Shown here: positions 23,735 through 31,107 of the stretch, one piece after another | How positions within the stretch are numbered: position 1 is the stretch's first letter | Layout of the letters: each line of letters starts with the position of its first letter | From: Bacteroidota bacterium | GTDB taxonomy: Bacteria > Bacteroidota > Bacteroidia > Bacteroidales > WCHB1-69 | Length of the DNA stretch: 34,313 nt | NCBI GenBank assembly: GCA_023413895.1 | Contig: JAEZOU010000031.1 | Span: 1-34,313, forward strand | Direction of reading: 5' to 3' | Translations under genes and position numbers: made by a program | Notes under the pieces: model-generated | Databases searched by the model: none | What the model was told of the DNA's origin: nothing | The model's input: the letters and a program-made list of their open reading frames with translations, nothing else

Positions 23735-24970
23735 ATGCAAACTATAGAAACTCCAATTCTACTTCTTACAGGTTATTTAGGAAGCGGAAAAACCACATTG
23801 GTAAATCATATTCTTAGCAATCAGAAAGGGATAAAATTTGCTGTTATTGTCAATGATATTGGTGAGATCAACATAGATGCAAGTTTAATCCAAAAGGGTG
23901 GTATAGTTGGGAAAAAAGATGAAAGTTTGGTAGCCCTTCAAAACGGATGTATCTGTTGTACGCTCAAAATGGATCTTATTGAGCAATTAACAGAGATAAT
24001 GAAAATGCAGCGCTTCGACTACATTGTAATTGAGGCGAGTGGTATTTGCGAGCCAGAACCGATTGCGAGAACGATCTGTTCCATTCCGAGAATGGAAGAG
24101 AAATATAGAGAAAATGGAGTGGGAAAATTAGATTGTATTGTCACTGTTGTTGATGCGTTGCGAATGCAAAGTGAATTTGCGTGTGGAGAGAAACTTACGA
24201 AGGAAAATATTGACGATGAGGATATTGAGAACTTGCTGATTCAGCAGATTGAGTTCTGCAATATTGTATTGCTCAACAAAGTTTCGGAAGTTTCTGACGA
24301 TGAACGGAAGAAGTTACGACATATTATTGAACACTTGCGACCCGGTGCAAAGATTATTGAATGCAACTATGCGGAAGTTGATTTAAACGAGATTATTCAT
24401 ACACAACTATTTGATTATAATATGGTTTCAGGTGCAGCAGGTTGGGTGCGTGGAATTGAGAAATTGGCTACTGCAGAGGAGGAATATGAGGCGCACCATC
24501 CACATCATCACGAGCATCACCATGCGGAGGAGTGTCACCATCACGAAGGGGAGGAGTGTCATTGTCATCACCACCATCATCACGGGGAGGGTGAAGCGGA
24601 AGAGTATGGTATTAGTACGTTTGTCTATTACCGTCGTCGCGCCTTTGAGGTGGAAAAGTTTTACGAATTTGTTACCCAGAAGTGGCCAGTAGGAGTTATT
24701 CGTGCCAAGGGTATTTGTTATTTTCGACATAATCGCGATATGTCTTATCTTTTTGAGCAATCAGGGATTCAGAAAAAGATCGTAGAGGCAGGACTTTGGT
24801 TTGCAACTGCGCCAGAGGAGGAGCTTGTAGAGCTAATGAAGCAGGAACCTGGACTTCAGCACGATTGGGACGAAGAATATGGTGATCGAATGGAGAAGAT
24901 TGTCTTTATTGGTCAGAAGATGAACAAAGAGCAGATTATACGAGATTTGGATAATTGCTTAGAAAAATAA
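23735..24970 (+). CDS. COG0523 (CobW/G3E) metal-chaperone GTPase with a His-rich arm
   Basis: This 411-aa P-loop GTPase belongs to the G3E COG0523 family, whose members deliver zinc or other metals to client proteins. Walker A is GYLGSGKTT (13-21). The metal-binding CXCC motif is CICC at 72-75, IEASGICEPEP follows, and NKVSEVSDD is the G4-like segment. Between the GTPase and the C-terminal CobW_C domain is a metal-sequestering arm at about 254-286 with 18 His and 3 Cys. The frame opens further upstream to 23570, but that part spans the promoter. The metal is not determinable from sequence; zinc is the usual candidate. Confidence 0.9.
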   Translation: MQTIETPILLLTGYLGSGKTTLVNHILSNQKGIKFAVIVNDIGEINIDASLIQKGGIVGKKDESLVALQNGCICCTLKMDLIEQLTEIMKMQRFDYIVIEASGICEPEPIARTICSIPRMEEKYRENGVGKLDCIVTVVDALRMQSEFACGEKLTKENIDDEDIENLLIQQIEFCNIVLLNKVSEVSDDERKKLRHIIEHLRPGAKIIECNYAEVDLNEIIHTQLFDYNMVSGAAGWVRGIEKLATAEEEYEAHHPHHHEHHHAEECHHHEGEECHCHHHHHHGEGEAEEYGISTFVYYRRRAFEVEKFYEFVTQKWPVGVIRAKGICYFRHNRDMSYLFEQSGIQKKIVEAGLWFATAPEEELVELMKQEPGLQHDWDEEYGDRMEKIVFIGQKMNKEQIIRDLDNCLEK

Positions 24971-24973
24971 AAC

Positions 24974-25009
24974 AAAAGGGGGAGGAAATCGACATTTCCT
25001 CCCCCTTTT
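24974..25009. terminator. Strong bidirectional terminator
   Basis: A perfect 16-bp stem (aaaagggggaggaaat with its complement) and a 4-nt cgac loop lie between the convergent GTPase gene and the superoxide reductase gene, followed by T- or A-runs on either strand. Confidence 0.88.
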
Positions 25010-25030
25010 TACAAGGACTTTATTATAAGG

Positions 25031-25405
25031 CTACAATTCGGTTTTCCACAAACCGTGTAAGTTGCAATATTCGTAAACGGCTGTCGGTTTATCTTTACAG
25101 ATACAGAACTCCGCTTCGGGTTTATCTTTTAGGTAGCGCAGTTGTCCGCCGTTTTCGGTTTCTAAATAGACGAACGAGATATGATGTTCAGGAAGCATTG
25201 GGTGCGGTGTGCTTCCCACTTGAACTTTCAATGTGCAATCATCAATTTTTGTTACTTCTGGTACGTGTTTTTCCACGCTGGCGTCAACGGTATTCACTTT
25301 TAATTCTTGCATTGGTTCACCGCAGCACACAACAGGAACGCCTGAATCGACTTGTTTGCTTATTACATTTCCGCAATGTTTACAGATATAAAATTTTGTG
25401 TTCAT
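25031..25405 (-). CDS. dfx: Desulfoferrodoxin (superoxide reductase)
   Basis: This 124-aa iron protein reduces superoxide to hydrogen peroxide without making oxygen, a detoxification route typical of anaerobes. The N-terminal desulforedoxin iron site has Cys8, Cys11, Cys27 and Cys28. The catalytic site follows, with EKHVP (His48), STPHPMLPEHH (His68, His74) and the terminal YCNLHGLW (Cys114, His117). So it is a two-centre enzyme with all ligands present. A GGAGG lies shortly before the ATG. It converges on the GTPase gene across the terminator at 24974-25009, and no partner rubredoxin is nearby. Confidence 0.95.
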   Translation of the reverse strand: MNTKFYICKHCGNVISKQVDSGVPVVCCGEPMQELKVNTVDASVEKHVPEVTKIDDCTLKVQVGSTPHPMLPEHHISFVYLETENGGQLRYLKDKPEAEFCICKDKPTAVYEYCNLHGLWKTEL

Positions 25406-25578
25406 AATTTCAAAGACCTCCAGGGTTAAGTTCTGTCGGTACGAGGTCGATTATTACCGGCGGAACATTCAAATTCTGTGTACAGAACAACATTGTAAGC
25501 AGAAAGGTTCAAAACTTTGGAGAAAATTGATGCAGATGATTACTTGAAATTTGGGTGCCGATGCTTTTGTGTGGGTGC
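25406..25578. other. Upstream region of superoxide reductase
   Basis: This is a non-coding stretch between the superoxide reductase start and the second repeat copy. It contains a possible hairpin with arms gacctc and gaggtc close to the ATG, but no exact TAnnTTTG box on the minus strand. I found no gene in it. Confidence 0.3.
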
Positions 25579-25765
25579 GCGTGAGGGATAGAAGCGGTTA
25601 TGAGCGCCGGTTTGAGGGTTTGGTACTTAGAATTTAGAACTTGGATTTTAGATTTTTGGAAAGATAGTTGCGAGAGAATGAGGCGCGAAATTTGAGCGGA
25701 TAGCCCGACGGCGAGCGGGTGGGGAAGTGTGTAGGGAAAGAGCCGGCACGCCCAAATAAAAAAAA
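25579..25765 (-). repeat. Dispersed intergenic repeat, copy 2 (inverted relative to copy 1)
   Basis: Read on the minus strand it matches 18811-18995 block by block: a T-run and atttgggcgtgccggc, then cccgctcgccgtcggg, a block with aatttcgcgcct, then ccggcgctcat, ending in ccctcacgc. Its 187 bp are close to the other copy's 185. The filler between blocks is diverged and T/A-rich. It lies between superoxide reductase and lemA with its T-rich end 56 bp before the lemA ATG. Frames inside it look like shadows and not genes. Confidence 0.75.
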
Positions 25766-25820
25766 GAATAAACAATTTTGACAAACTTTTGTCGTTAAGG
25801 AAACAACAAAACAAAAAAAT

Positions 25821-26405
25821 ATGAAAAGCAGAAATTTACTCATTTTGGCCATTGCCATTTTTTTAGGAATTACGCAATCGAGTTGTAATTACAACGCTTT
25901 TGTTACTGCAGAAGAGGAAGTTAACAAAGCATGGAGTCAAGTTGAAAATGTATATCAGAGACGAGCAGATTTAGTACCGCAGTTGGTAAGTACTGTAAAA
26001 GGAGCTGCAGAGTTTGAAAAAAGTACTTTTGAAGCAGTTACAGAAGCGCGAGCGCAAGCATCATCCATAAAATTAGACCCAAGTCAGATGACAGAGGCAG
26101 ACCTGCAGCAGTTCCAGCAAGCGCAAGATAACCTCAGTAAGTCGTTGGGAAGATTGATGGTAACAGTTGAAAAATATCCTGATTTAAAGGCTACTGCAAA
26201 TTTCAAAGATTTACAGGCGCAGTTGGAAGGAACTGAAAATAGAATTGCTGTAGAACGCAAGAAATTTAACGAAGCAGCGCAAAGTTATAATACGATGATT
26301 CGACGTTTTCCTAAAAATCTCTTGGCTAAAATTTACGGCTTTGAAAAGCGTCCCTATTTCCAAGCTTCACCAGAGGCAAGTCAAGCGCCAGTCATTGAAT
26401 TTTAG
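25821..26405 (+). CDS. lemA: LemA-family protein
   Basis: This 194-aa protein of the LemA family has an N-terminal hydrophobic segment (residues 6-20) and a Cys22 in a loose lipobox (TQSSC), so it may be a lipoprotein; other LemA proteins keep an uncleaved helix. The rest is a helical bundle: EEEVNKAWSQVENVYQRRAD and LVPQLVSTVKGAAEFE are the classical signatures, and RRFPKNLLAKIYGF is near the end. LemA proteins are commonly paired with TPM-domain proteins, as here, the next gene starting 9 bp downstream. Function is poorly known; membrane stress or envelope roles are proposed. Confidence 0.92.
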   Translation: MKSRNLLILAIAIFLGITQSSCNYNAFVTAEEEVNKAWSQVENVYQRRADLVPQLVSTVKGAAEFEKSTFEAVTEARAQASSIKLDPSQMTEADLQQFQQAQDNLSKSLGRLMVTVEKYPDLKATANFKDLQAQLEGTENRIAVERKKFNEAAQSYNTMIRRFPKNLLAKIYGFEKRPYFQASPEASQAPVIEF

Positions 26406-26414
26406 AAAATAATT

Positions 26415-27779
26415 ATGCGTAAACTTATCACACTTTTACTTTTTGCAGGACTTTTCATCACTGTTTTAGCGAAAGAAGTCATTCCGCCAGCGCCGAAGCC
26501 AGCGCGCTTGGTTAATGACCTTGCGGGTGTACTTTCTCGCCCGCAGGTAGATGCGCTTGAGCAGCGTTTAGTTGCGTTCAATAACGAAACTTCCAACCTT
26601 ATCTGCGTTGTTACCGTTGATGACCTAGGTGGTTATGCTGCGAAAGATTTTGCATACGAAATTGGCGACCGCTGGGGCGTGAAATCTTCGGGTAAAGACA
26701 ACGGAATTGTGATACTCGTAAAACCGCGTACCCATACCGCTGGCGAGGTTTATATTGCTGTAGGTTACGATTTAGAAGGTGCGCTGCCAGATGCGACTGC
26801 AAAACGTATTATTGACGAGATAATGATTCCCGAATTGCAGAAAGGAAATTATGGAATTGCAATTGAAAATGCTGTTAATCAGATTATTCCTATTGTTAAA
26901 GGTGAAATTTCTATTCCGAGAAGCGAGATGGACCGAACTGCAAAATCAGATGAGGTCGCAGGTTTTGTAGGAATGGGAATTCTTGTATTTGGTGGAATTG
27001 TTGGGCTATTCCTTTTATGGCGTGAAAGTCGTCGCAACCGCCTGATTAGTAAAGCAGTGAATGCTGGAAAAGTGTTAGGGAAAGATTTTGAAAAACTATT
27101 GAAAAAAACGGGTTTAGAACGCAATGTGCTTATTGCACGACTTCGTATAAAAATTAATCAAAAGGTTGACCAGCTTATTGCAGAAGTAGTTGAAGATGCG
27201 AAGGTAACAGAAGAAGAGAAACAACATTTAGCGCAAAATATGGAAAAACTTGGAGTTTCAGCTTCCGTTTACCTTCCACAATTACAATATGAACTCAAAG
27301 AGAAGATGTTGGCATTTCTTTGTGACGATGCTGTTGACAAAGGGCAACTTACAAGTGAAGAGCGACAACTGCTTATTCAGCGTGGCGTTTCGATGGGACT
27401 TTCCCAGCAGGATATAGAGAAGAAACTAAACGCCTTGATAGCAGAAAATATCACTTATCTTATTGAAAAGAGTACCTATGGTTACAATATTTCAGATAAA
27501 GAACGTGATGAGCTTTACCAAAAAGCGGCTGCTTTAGGAGTCAGTTTTGCAGCATTTATGGTGATTTATAACGAGGTTATGAAACGGCGACGTGCGACCC
27601 AGTTTGGGGGTGTGTCGGGGCAATCTCGAGGTTTTGTGGGTGGAATTCCAGGTGGCTTTGGCGGTTCCCACGGAGGTGGCGGTTTTGGTGGCTTCGGTGG
27701 ATTTGGCGGTTTTGGTGGCTTCGGTGGATTTGGCGGTGCTGGCGGCTTTGGTGGAGGTGGCGCCGGAGGACGTTTCTAA
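26415..27779 (+). CDS. TPM-domain (YgcG-like) membrane protein with Gly-rich tail
   Basis: This 454-aa protein has a signal peptide (1-19), a TPM phosphatase-like domain at about 30-155 (LVNDLAGVLS, DRWGVKSSGKDNGIVILV, YDLEGALPDATAKRI), and a membrane helix near 178-200. A cytoplasmic helical region of about 190 residues follows, then a Gly/Phe tail of repeated GGFGGFGG. The tail, often ending in such Gly-rich repeats in this family, is built partly from a 27-bp tandem duplication (27684-27737). It follows lemA by 9 bp and overlaps the convergent patatin gene by 4 bp. Its catalytic activity cannot be asserted from sequence. Confidence 0.85.
   Translation: MRKLITLLLFAGLFITVLAKEVIPPAPKPARLVNDLAGVLSRPQVDALEQRLVAFNNETSNLICVVTVDDLGGYAAKDFAYEIGDRWGVKSSGKDNGIVILVKPRTHTAGEVYIAVGYDLEGALPDATAKRIIDEIMIPELQKGNYGIAIENAVNQIIPIVKGEISIPRSEMDRTAKSDEVAGFVGMGILVFGGIVGLFLLWRESRRNRLISKAVNAGKVLGKDFEKLLKKTGLERNVLIARLRIKINQKVDQLIAEVVEDAKVTEEEKQHLAQNMEKLGVSASVYLPQLQYELKEKMLAFLCDDAVDKGQLTSEERQLLIQRGVSMGLSQQDIEKKLNALIAENITYLIEKSTYGYNISDKERDELYQKAAALGVSFAAFMVIYNEVMKRRRATQFGGVSGQSRGFVGGIPGGFGGSHGGGGFGGFGGFGGFGGFGGFGGAGGFGGGGAGGRF
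27684..27737 (+). repeat. Two perfect 27-bp tandem copies in the Gly-rich tail
   Basis: Copies at 27684-27710 and 27711-27737 are identical and each encodes FGGFGGFGG. Being in frame, gain or loss of a copy would change tail length without a frameshift, so this is a likely slippage site. Confidence 0.85.
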
Positions 27780-28633
27780 TCGCACTCCAACTTTGGAAGT
27801 TGCTCGCTCATCAATCTACGACCTACTTCATAAATCTCTTTTGCTTTGAAGAAATCGAAACATTGAAATGAAGATGCAGGAAGTTCCACTAATAGATTAC
27901 AAGGATTTTGTTGTATCATCAATTCGCTATTGCTAATTATCATCATTTGAATCACTGCTAATAATTCTCGATGCAGACTTGCGCCTTGCAGGATAAAAGG
28001 ATTTCTTTTTCCGAATGGGTATGCATCTTCAAGTTTTCCTGTACGCTGAAGTTGTGGAATGAACTCGTTGTTGCTTTTAGCGGTAACATTTATTGCAACA
28101 ACTTTGTCAGCACCATTCATAATTACGTGATTTAGTGGAAATGGATTTATCAATGCACCATCCATCAATAACATATCCTCATTTTGTACAGGTTTGAAAA
28201 AGATAGGAATGGATATCGAGGCACGAATTGCGTTGTAGAGAGAACCACTCTTAAACAATACCTCTTTCTCATTTCTAACGTCCGTAGCAACAGCAGCAAA
28301 AGGAATTTTACACTCTTCAATTAGGCAATCAGGCATTAAACTTTTCATCTCTTTCATTAGAAGATCCCCTTTTACTACGTAACTTGTATTGATGTCTGCA
28401 TCTGAAAGTTTCAGCATCTTCTTCTTGGTCATGGAAAGAATCCATTCTTTGAACTGCTGATAATTTCCAGAAGCATACATTCCACCCACTAAACTACCCA
28501 TTGAGCAGCCGACAATGGAGGTTATTTCATAACCATTCTCTTCTAACACATCGATAGCGCCGATGTGTGCAATTCCGCGTGCACCGCCACTTGATAAAAC
28601 TAAAGCAATCTTTTTATTCATAATCTTATTCAT
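27776..28633 (-). CDS. Patatin-like phospholipase
   Basis: This 285-aa (or 281 from the second ATG at 28621) cytoplasmic serine lipase has the patatin catalytic dyad. The oxyanion loop is GGARG (16-20), the nucleophile is Ser44 in GCSMG, and Asp157 lies in MDGAL. The segment ASISIPIFFKPV before the Asp is also typical. It belongs to the short bacterial class with no beta-barrel, so it is not the secreted PlpD type, and probably hydrolyses membrane lipids. It is transcribed divergently from nadB and converges on the TPM gene with a 4-bp overlap of stop regions. Confidence 0.93.
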   Translation of the reverse strand: MNKIMNKKIALVLSSGGARGIAHIGAIDVLEENGYEITSIVGCSMGSLVGGMYASGNYQQFKEWILSMTKKKMLKLSDADINTSYVVKGDLLMKEMKSLMPDCLIEECKIPFAAVATDVRNEKEVLFKSGSLYNAIRASISIPIFFKPVQNEDMLLMDGALINPFPLNHVIMNGADKVVAINVTAKSNNEFIPQLQRTGKLEDAYPFGKRNPFILQGASLHRELLAVIQMMIISNSELMIQQNPCNLLVELPASSFQCFDFFKAKEIYEVGRRLMSEQLPKLECD

Positions 28634-28685
28634 AAACCTATTTTTTAAATACAGATTAACGAGAAAATAGTTTTAAAAAAACTGA

Positions 28686-28714
28686 TTGTATCATAAATAA
28701 TTGATGTATCTTTG
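28686..28714 (+). promoter_or_regulatory. Promoter of nadB
   Basis: A TTG at 28686-28688 and TATCTTTG at 28707-28714 are spaced 18 bp apart, a good Bacteroidota -33/-7 pair, 26 bp before the nadB ATG. Confidence 0.6.
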
Positions 28715-28740
28715 CAGTTTGTAAATAAACGAAAGAAAAG

Positions 28741-30336
28741 ATGAGAAATTGTGTTGACTTTTTGGTTATTGGCTCTGGAATAGCAGGATTAAGTTTTGCG
28801 TTAAAAGCAGCAGAATATGGTAAAGTTTGTATGGTTACAAAAGCCAAAATAGATGATACTTCGACTAAATATGCGCAAGGAGGAATTGCTGCAGTTGTTT
28901 ATGAACCAGATTCTTACGAAAAACATATCCAGGATACGATGATAGCAGGAGATGAGTTGTCAGATAGAAAAATCGTGGAGATAACCATTAGAGAATCTAC
29001 TGAGCGTGTGAAAGAGTTGCTGGCATGGGGTGTTGACTTTGACAAAACTGCATCAGGAAAATTTGCGTTAGCGAAAGAGGGTGGGCACTCCGAATTTCGG
29101 GTACTTCACCACAAAGATGTAACGGGGTTAGAAATTGAGAAAAAATTGATTGCAGCAGCAGTGAGCAATCCTAATATTGAAATTTTAGAGAATCACTTGG
29201 CTGTAGAAATAATTACGCAGCACCATTTGGGAGAAGAGATTACGCGTTACTCTCCGAATACTACTTGTTACGGAGCTTATGTTTATAACCCCCAAACCAA
29301 GCGAGTACGTACAATTCTGTCAAAGATTACAATGATGGCAACAGGTGGTATTGGTACCACGTATGGTAATACTACCAATCCTCTCATTGCTACGGGTGAT
29401 GGGGTTGCAATGGTTTATCGTGCCAAAGGATCGGTAGCGGGTATGGAATTTGTGCAATTTCACCCTACATCTCTTTACAATCCCAATGAGTCTCCATCTT
29501 TTCTGATTACTGAAGCGTTGCGAGGTGCAGGAGCAATTTTGAAGGATTTAGAGGGAAAAGAGTTTATGCAGAAATATGATGAACGTGGCTCGTTAGCGCC
29601 TCGTGATATTGTGGCACGTGCAATCGACAACGAGATGAAAATCAGTGGAAAAGAACACGTCTATTTAGATGCCACGATGATTAGCAAAAACGAAATTTTC
29701 CAACATTTTCCCAATATTTATGCCAAATGTTTGAGCATTGGTATCGACATTACTAAGGATATGATTCCGGTGGTTCCAGCAGCGCATTACTCTTGTGGAG
29801 GAATTAAGACAGACGAATGGGGGGAATCTTCTATACGAAACCTTTTTGCCGCTGGAGAGTGTGCTTCTACAGGACTTCATGGCGCAAATCGCTTAGCGTC
29901 AAACTCGCTACTCGAAGCATTGGTATTTTCCCATAGGGCATTCCTTTGTGCATCGGAACGACTAGAGGATATTAATTTCTGTCATAACGTTCCTGAATGG
30001 GATACCGCAGGAACGGTTCATAATGAAGAGATGATTCTAATTACGCAGTCTAAGAAAGAGGTGCAAAGCATAATGTCTAATTATGTTGGGATTGTACGTT
30101 CTGACTTGCGTTTGAAACGTGCTTTCGACCGTTTAAAAATTCTATATGCAGAGACAGAAGAACTCTATAAAAAATCGATTTTGATTCCAGAAATCTGTGA
30201 GTTACGTAATATGATTAACATTGGATACATCATTATTAAGCATGCGATGGCACGCAAAGAGAGCCGAGGGCTTCATTACTCGTTGGATTATCCAGAACAT
30301 CGAGATATCTCACAAGTACGCCAAGATGCTCTGTAG
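28741..30336 (+). CDS. nadB: L-aspartate oxidase
   Basis: NadB is the FAD enzyme that oxidises aspartate to iminoaspartate, the first step of de novo NAD synthesis. The 531-aa protein has the dinucleotide-binding GSGIAGLSFAL at 11-21. The flavin-site segment KYAQGGIAAV follows, then VQFHPTSLY, SCGGIKTDEWGES with the catalytic HxSCGG-like region, and HGANRLASNSLLEALVFS, all conserved in this family. No nadA or nadC accompanies it. It runs 28741-30336 under its own promoter, divergent from the patatin gene. Under anoxia NadB can use fumarate as acceptor, which would fit this organism, but that is family knowledge. Confidence 0.96.
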   Translation: MRNCVDFLVIGSGIAGLSFALKAAEYGKVCMVTKAKIDDTSTKYAQGGIAAVVYEPDSYEKHIQDTMIAGDELSDRKIVEITIRESTERVKELLAWGVDFDKTASGKFALAKEGGHSEFRVLHHKDVTGLEIEKKLIAAAVSNPNIEILENHLAVEIITQHHLGEEITRYSPNTTCYGAYVYNPQTKRVRTILSKITMMATGGIGTTYGNTTNPLIATGDGVAMVYRAKGSVAGMEFVQFHPTSLYNPNESPSFLITEALRGAGAILKDLEGKEFMQKYDERGSLAPRDIVARAIDNEMKISGKEHVYLDATMISKNEIFQHFPNIYAKCLSIGIDITKDMIPVVPAAHYSCGGIKTDEWGESSIRNLFAAGECASTGLHGANRLASNSLLEALVFSHRAFLCASERLEDINFCHNVPEWDTAGTVHNEEMILITQSKKEVQSIMSNYVGIVRSDLRLKRAFDRLKILYAETEELYKKSILIPEICELRNMINIGYIIIKHAMARKESRGLHYSLDYPEHRDISQVRQDAL

Positions 30337-30589
30337 TGACATCGTTTTTTTGTGTATGGTACAAATGCTATAACATAGAGAATGTGATTCTTCTCTTATT
30401 GGCATTTCCTCTTATTGCTTCCGAAAGTTCACAATAGGTATCTCTAATTATTTCAGACAAAACTCAGCAATATACGACCAGAAATATAAAGTGTGCTTAA
30501 TACTATCAATCCTAGATTGAATGTTTGGTTTGATATTTGCATTTTAAATATCATAAATTAGGTTGTTATTTTGTGTTGCAGAAAATTAT

Positions 30590-30914
30590 TAAATTAAACA
30601 GACAAAGTCGATATCCAAAAAACAAAGAAAGTGCGGACCTTTTAATTCAGAAGATCATGCCAATGAGGTATTGGGAAACCAACTAGAAAAACTTAAGCAA
30701 GATGTTAATTTGATATGTTTTGAGGAGCGTTAGTAGGAGATTTGTAGAAAGAATGACTGTTATGGATACACGTTGGACCGAACAAGTTACTAAAATAATA
30801 GGAGTGATTAATAGGATTTCTTTGAAATGTAGCTCAAATACCTTGGTAAAATTGGTTAATTATATGAATTGTGAAGAACAAACATTGCGGTTTGTATTAG
30901 AATCTATTTTATAA
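30590..30914 (+). pseudogene. Possible decayed gene in two frames
   Basis: One frame (about 30590-30733) reads a protein-like, helical stretch containing FNSEDHANEVLGNQLEKLK before a stop. The next frame (from about 30720) continues with RRFVERMTVMDTRWTEQVTK to a stop at 30914. A single-base shift near 30715-30730 would join them into about 105 residues. Neither has a good start or promoter, and I do not recognise either. It may be a relic of a mobile or accessory gene, or chance. Confidence 0.25.
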
Positions 30915-30987
30915 AACACTATTAGTTAACCTGTTATTTGTTTTTGTTTATAAATAAACGAGTTTCACGATATGTCAAAATAAATTA

Positions 30988-30995
30988 TATCTTTG
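30988..30995 (+). promoter_or_regulatory. Candidate -7 box for the T9SS cargo gene
   Basis: TATCTTTG matches the -7 consensus. A TTTC about 22 bp upstream is a weak -33. It leaves a leader of roughly 105 nt before the ATG at 31108. Confidence 0.5.
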
Positions 30996-31107
30996 CAAAC
31001 TCATTTTCTTGGATTTTGTCTAATGAATTTAGATGGAATGGGAAGATGGTGTGAAATTTAATTGATGTCACTTAAAATCATTTATTAACAAACTAAAATT
31101 TAAAACA

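Larger units (their letters stand above)
30337..31107. other. Long AT-rich gap between nadB and the T9SS cargo gene
   Basis: The gap of about 770 bp has no confident gene. It holds an 8-bp palindrome (tgatattt / aaatatca, 30531-30553), two adjoining short frames that may be a decayed gene (separate entry), and the promoter of the downstream gene near its right end. No clear terminator for nadB, no RNA gene and no direct repeat were seen. Confidence 0.4.

Noticed and set aside
24955..25407. Plus-strand frame across the superoxide reductase gene
   Set aside because: It is antisense to a complete desulfoferrodoxin with all metal ligands and reads as Arg/Leu-rich noise, including a terminator hairpin.
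25509..25858. Minus-strand frames in the lemA upstream region
   Set aside because: They run across the dispersed repeat and into the lemA start and have low-complexity Phe/Leu-rich sequence; they are shadows.
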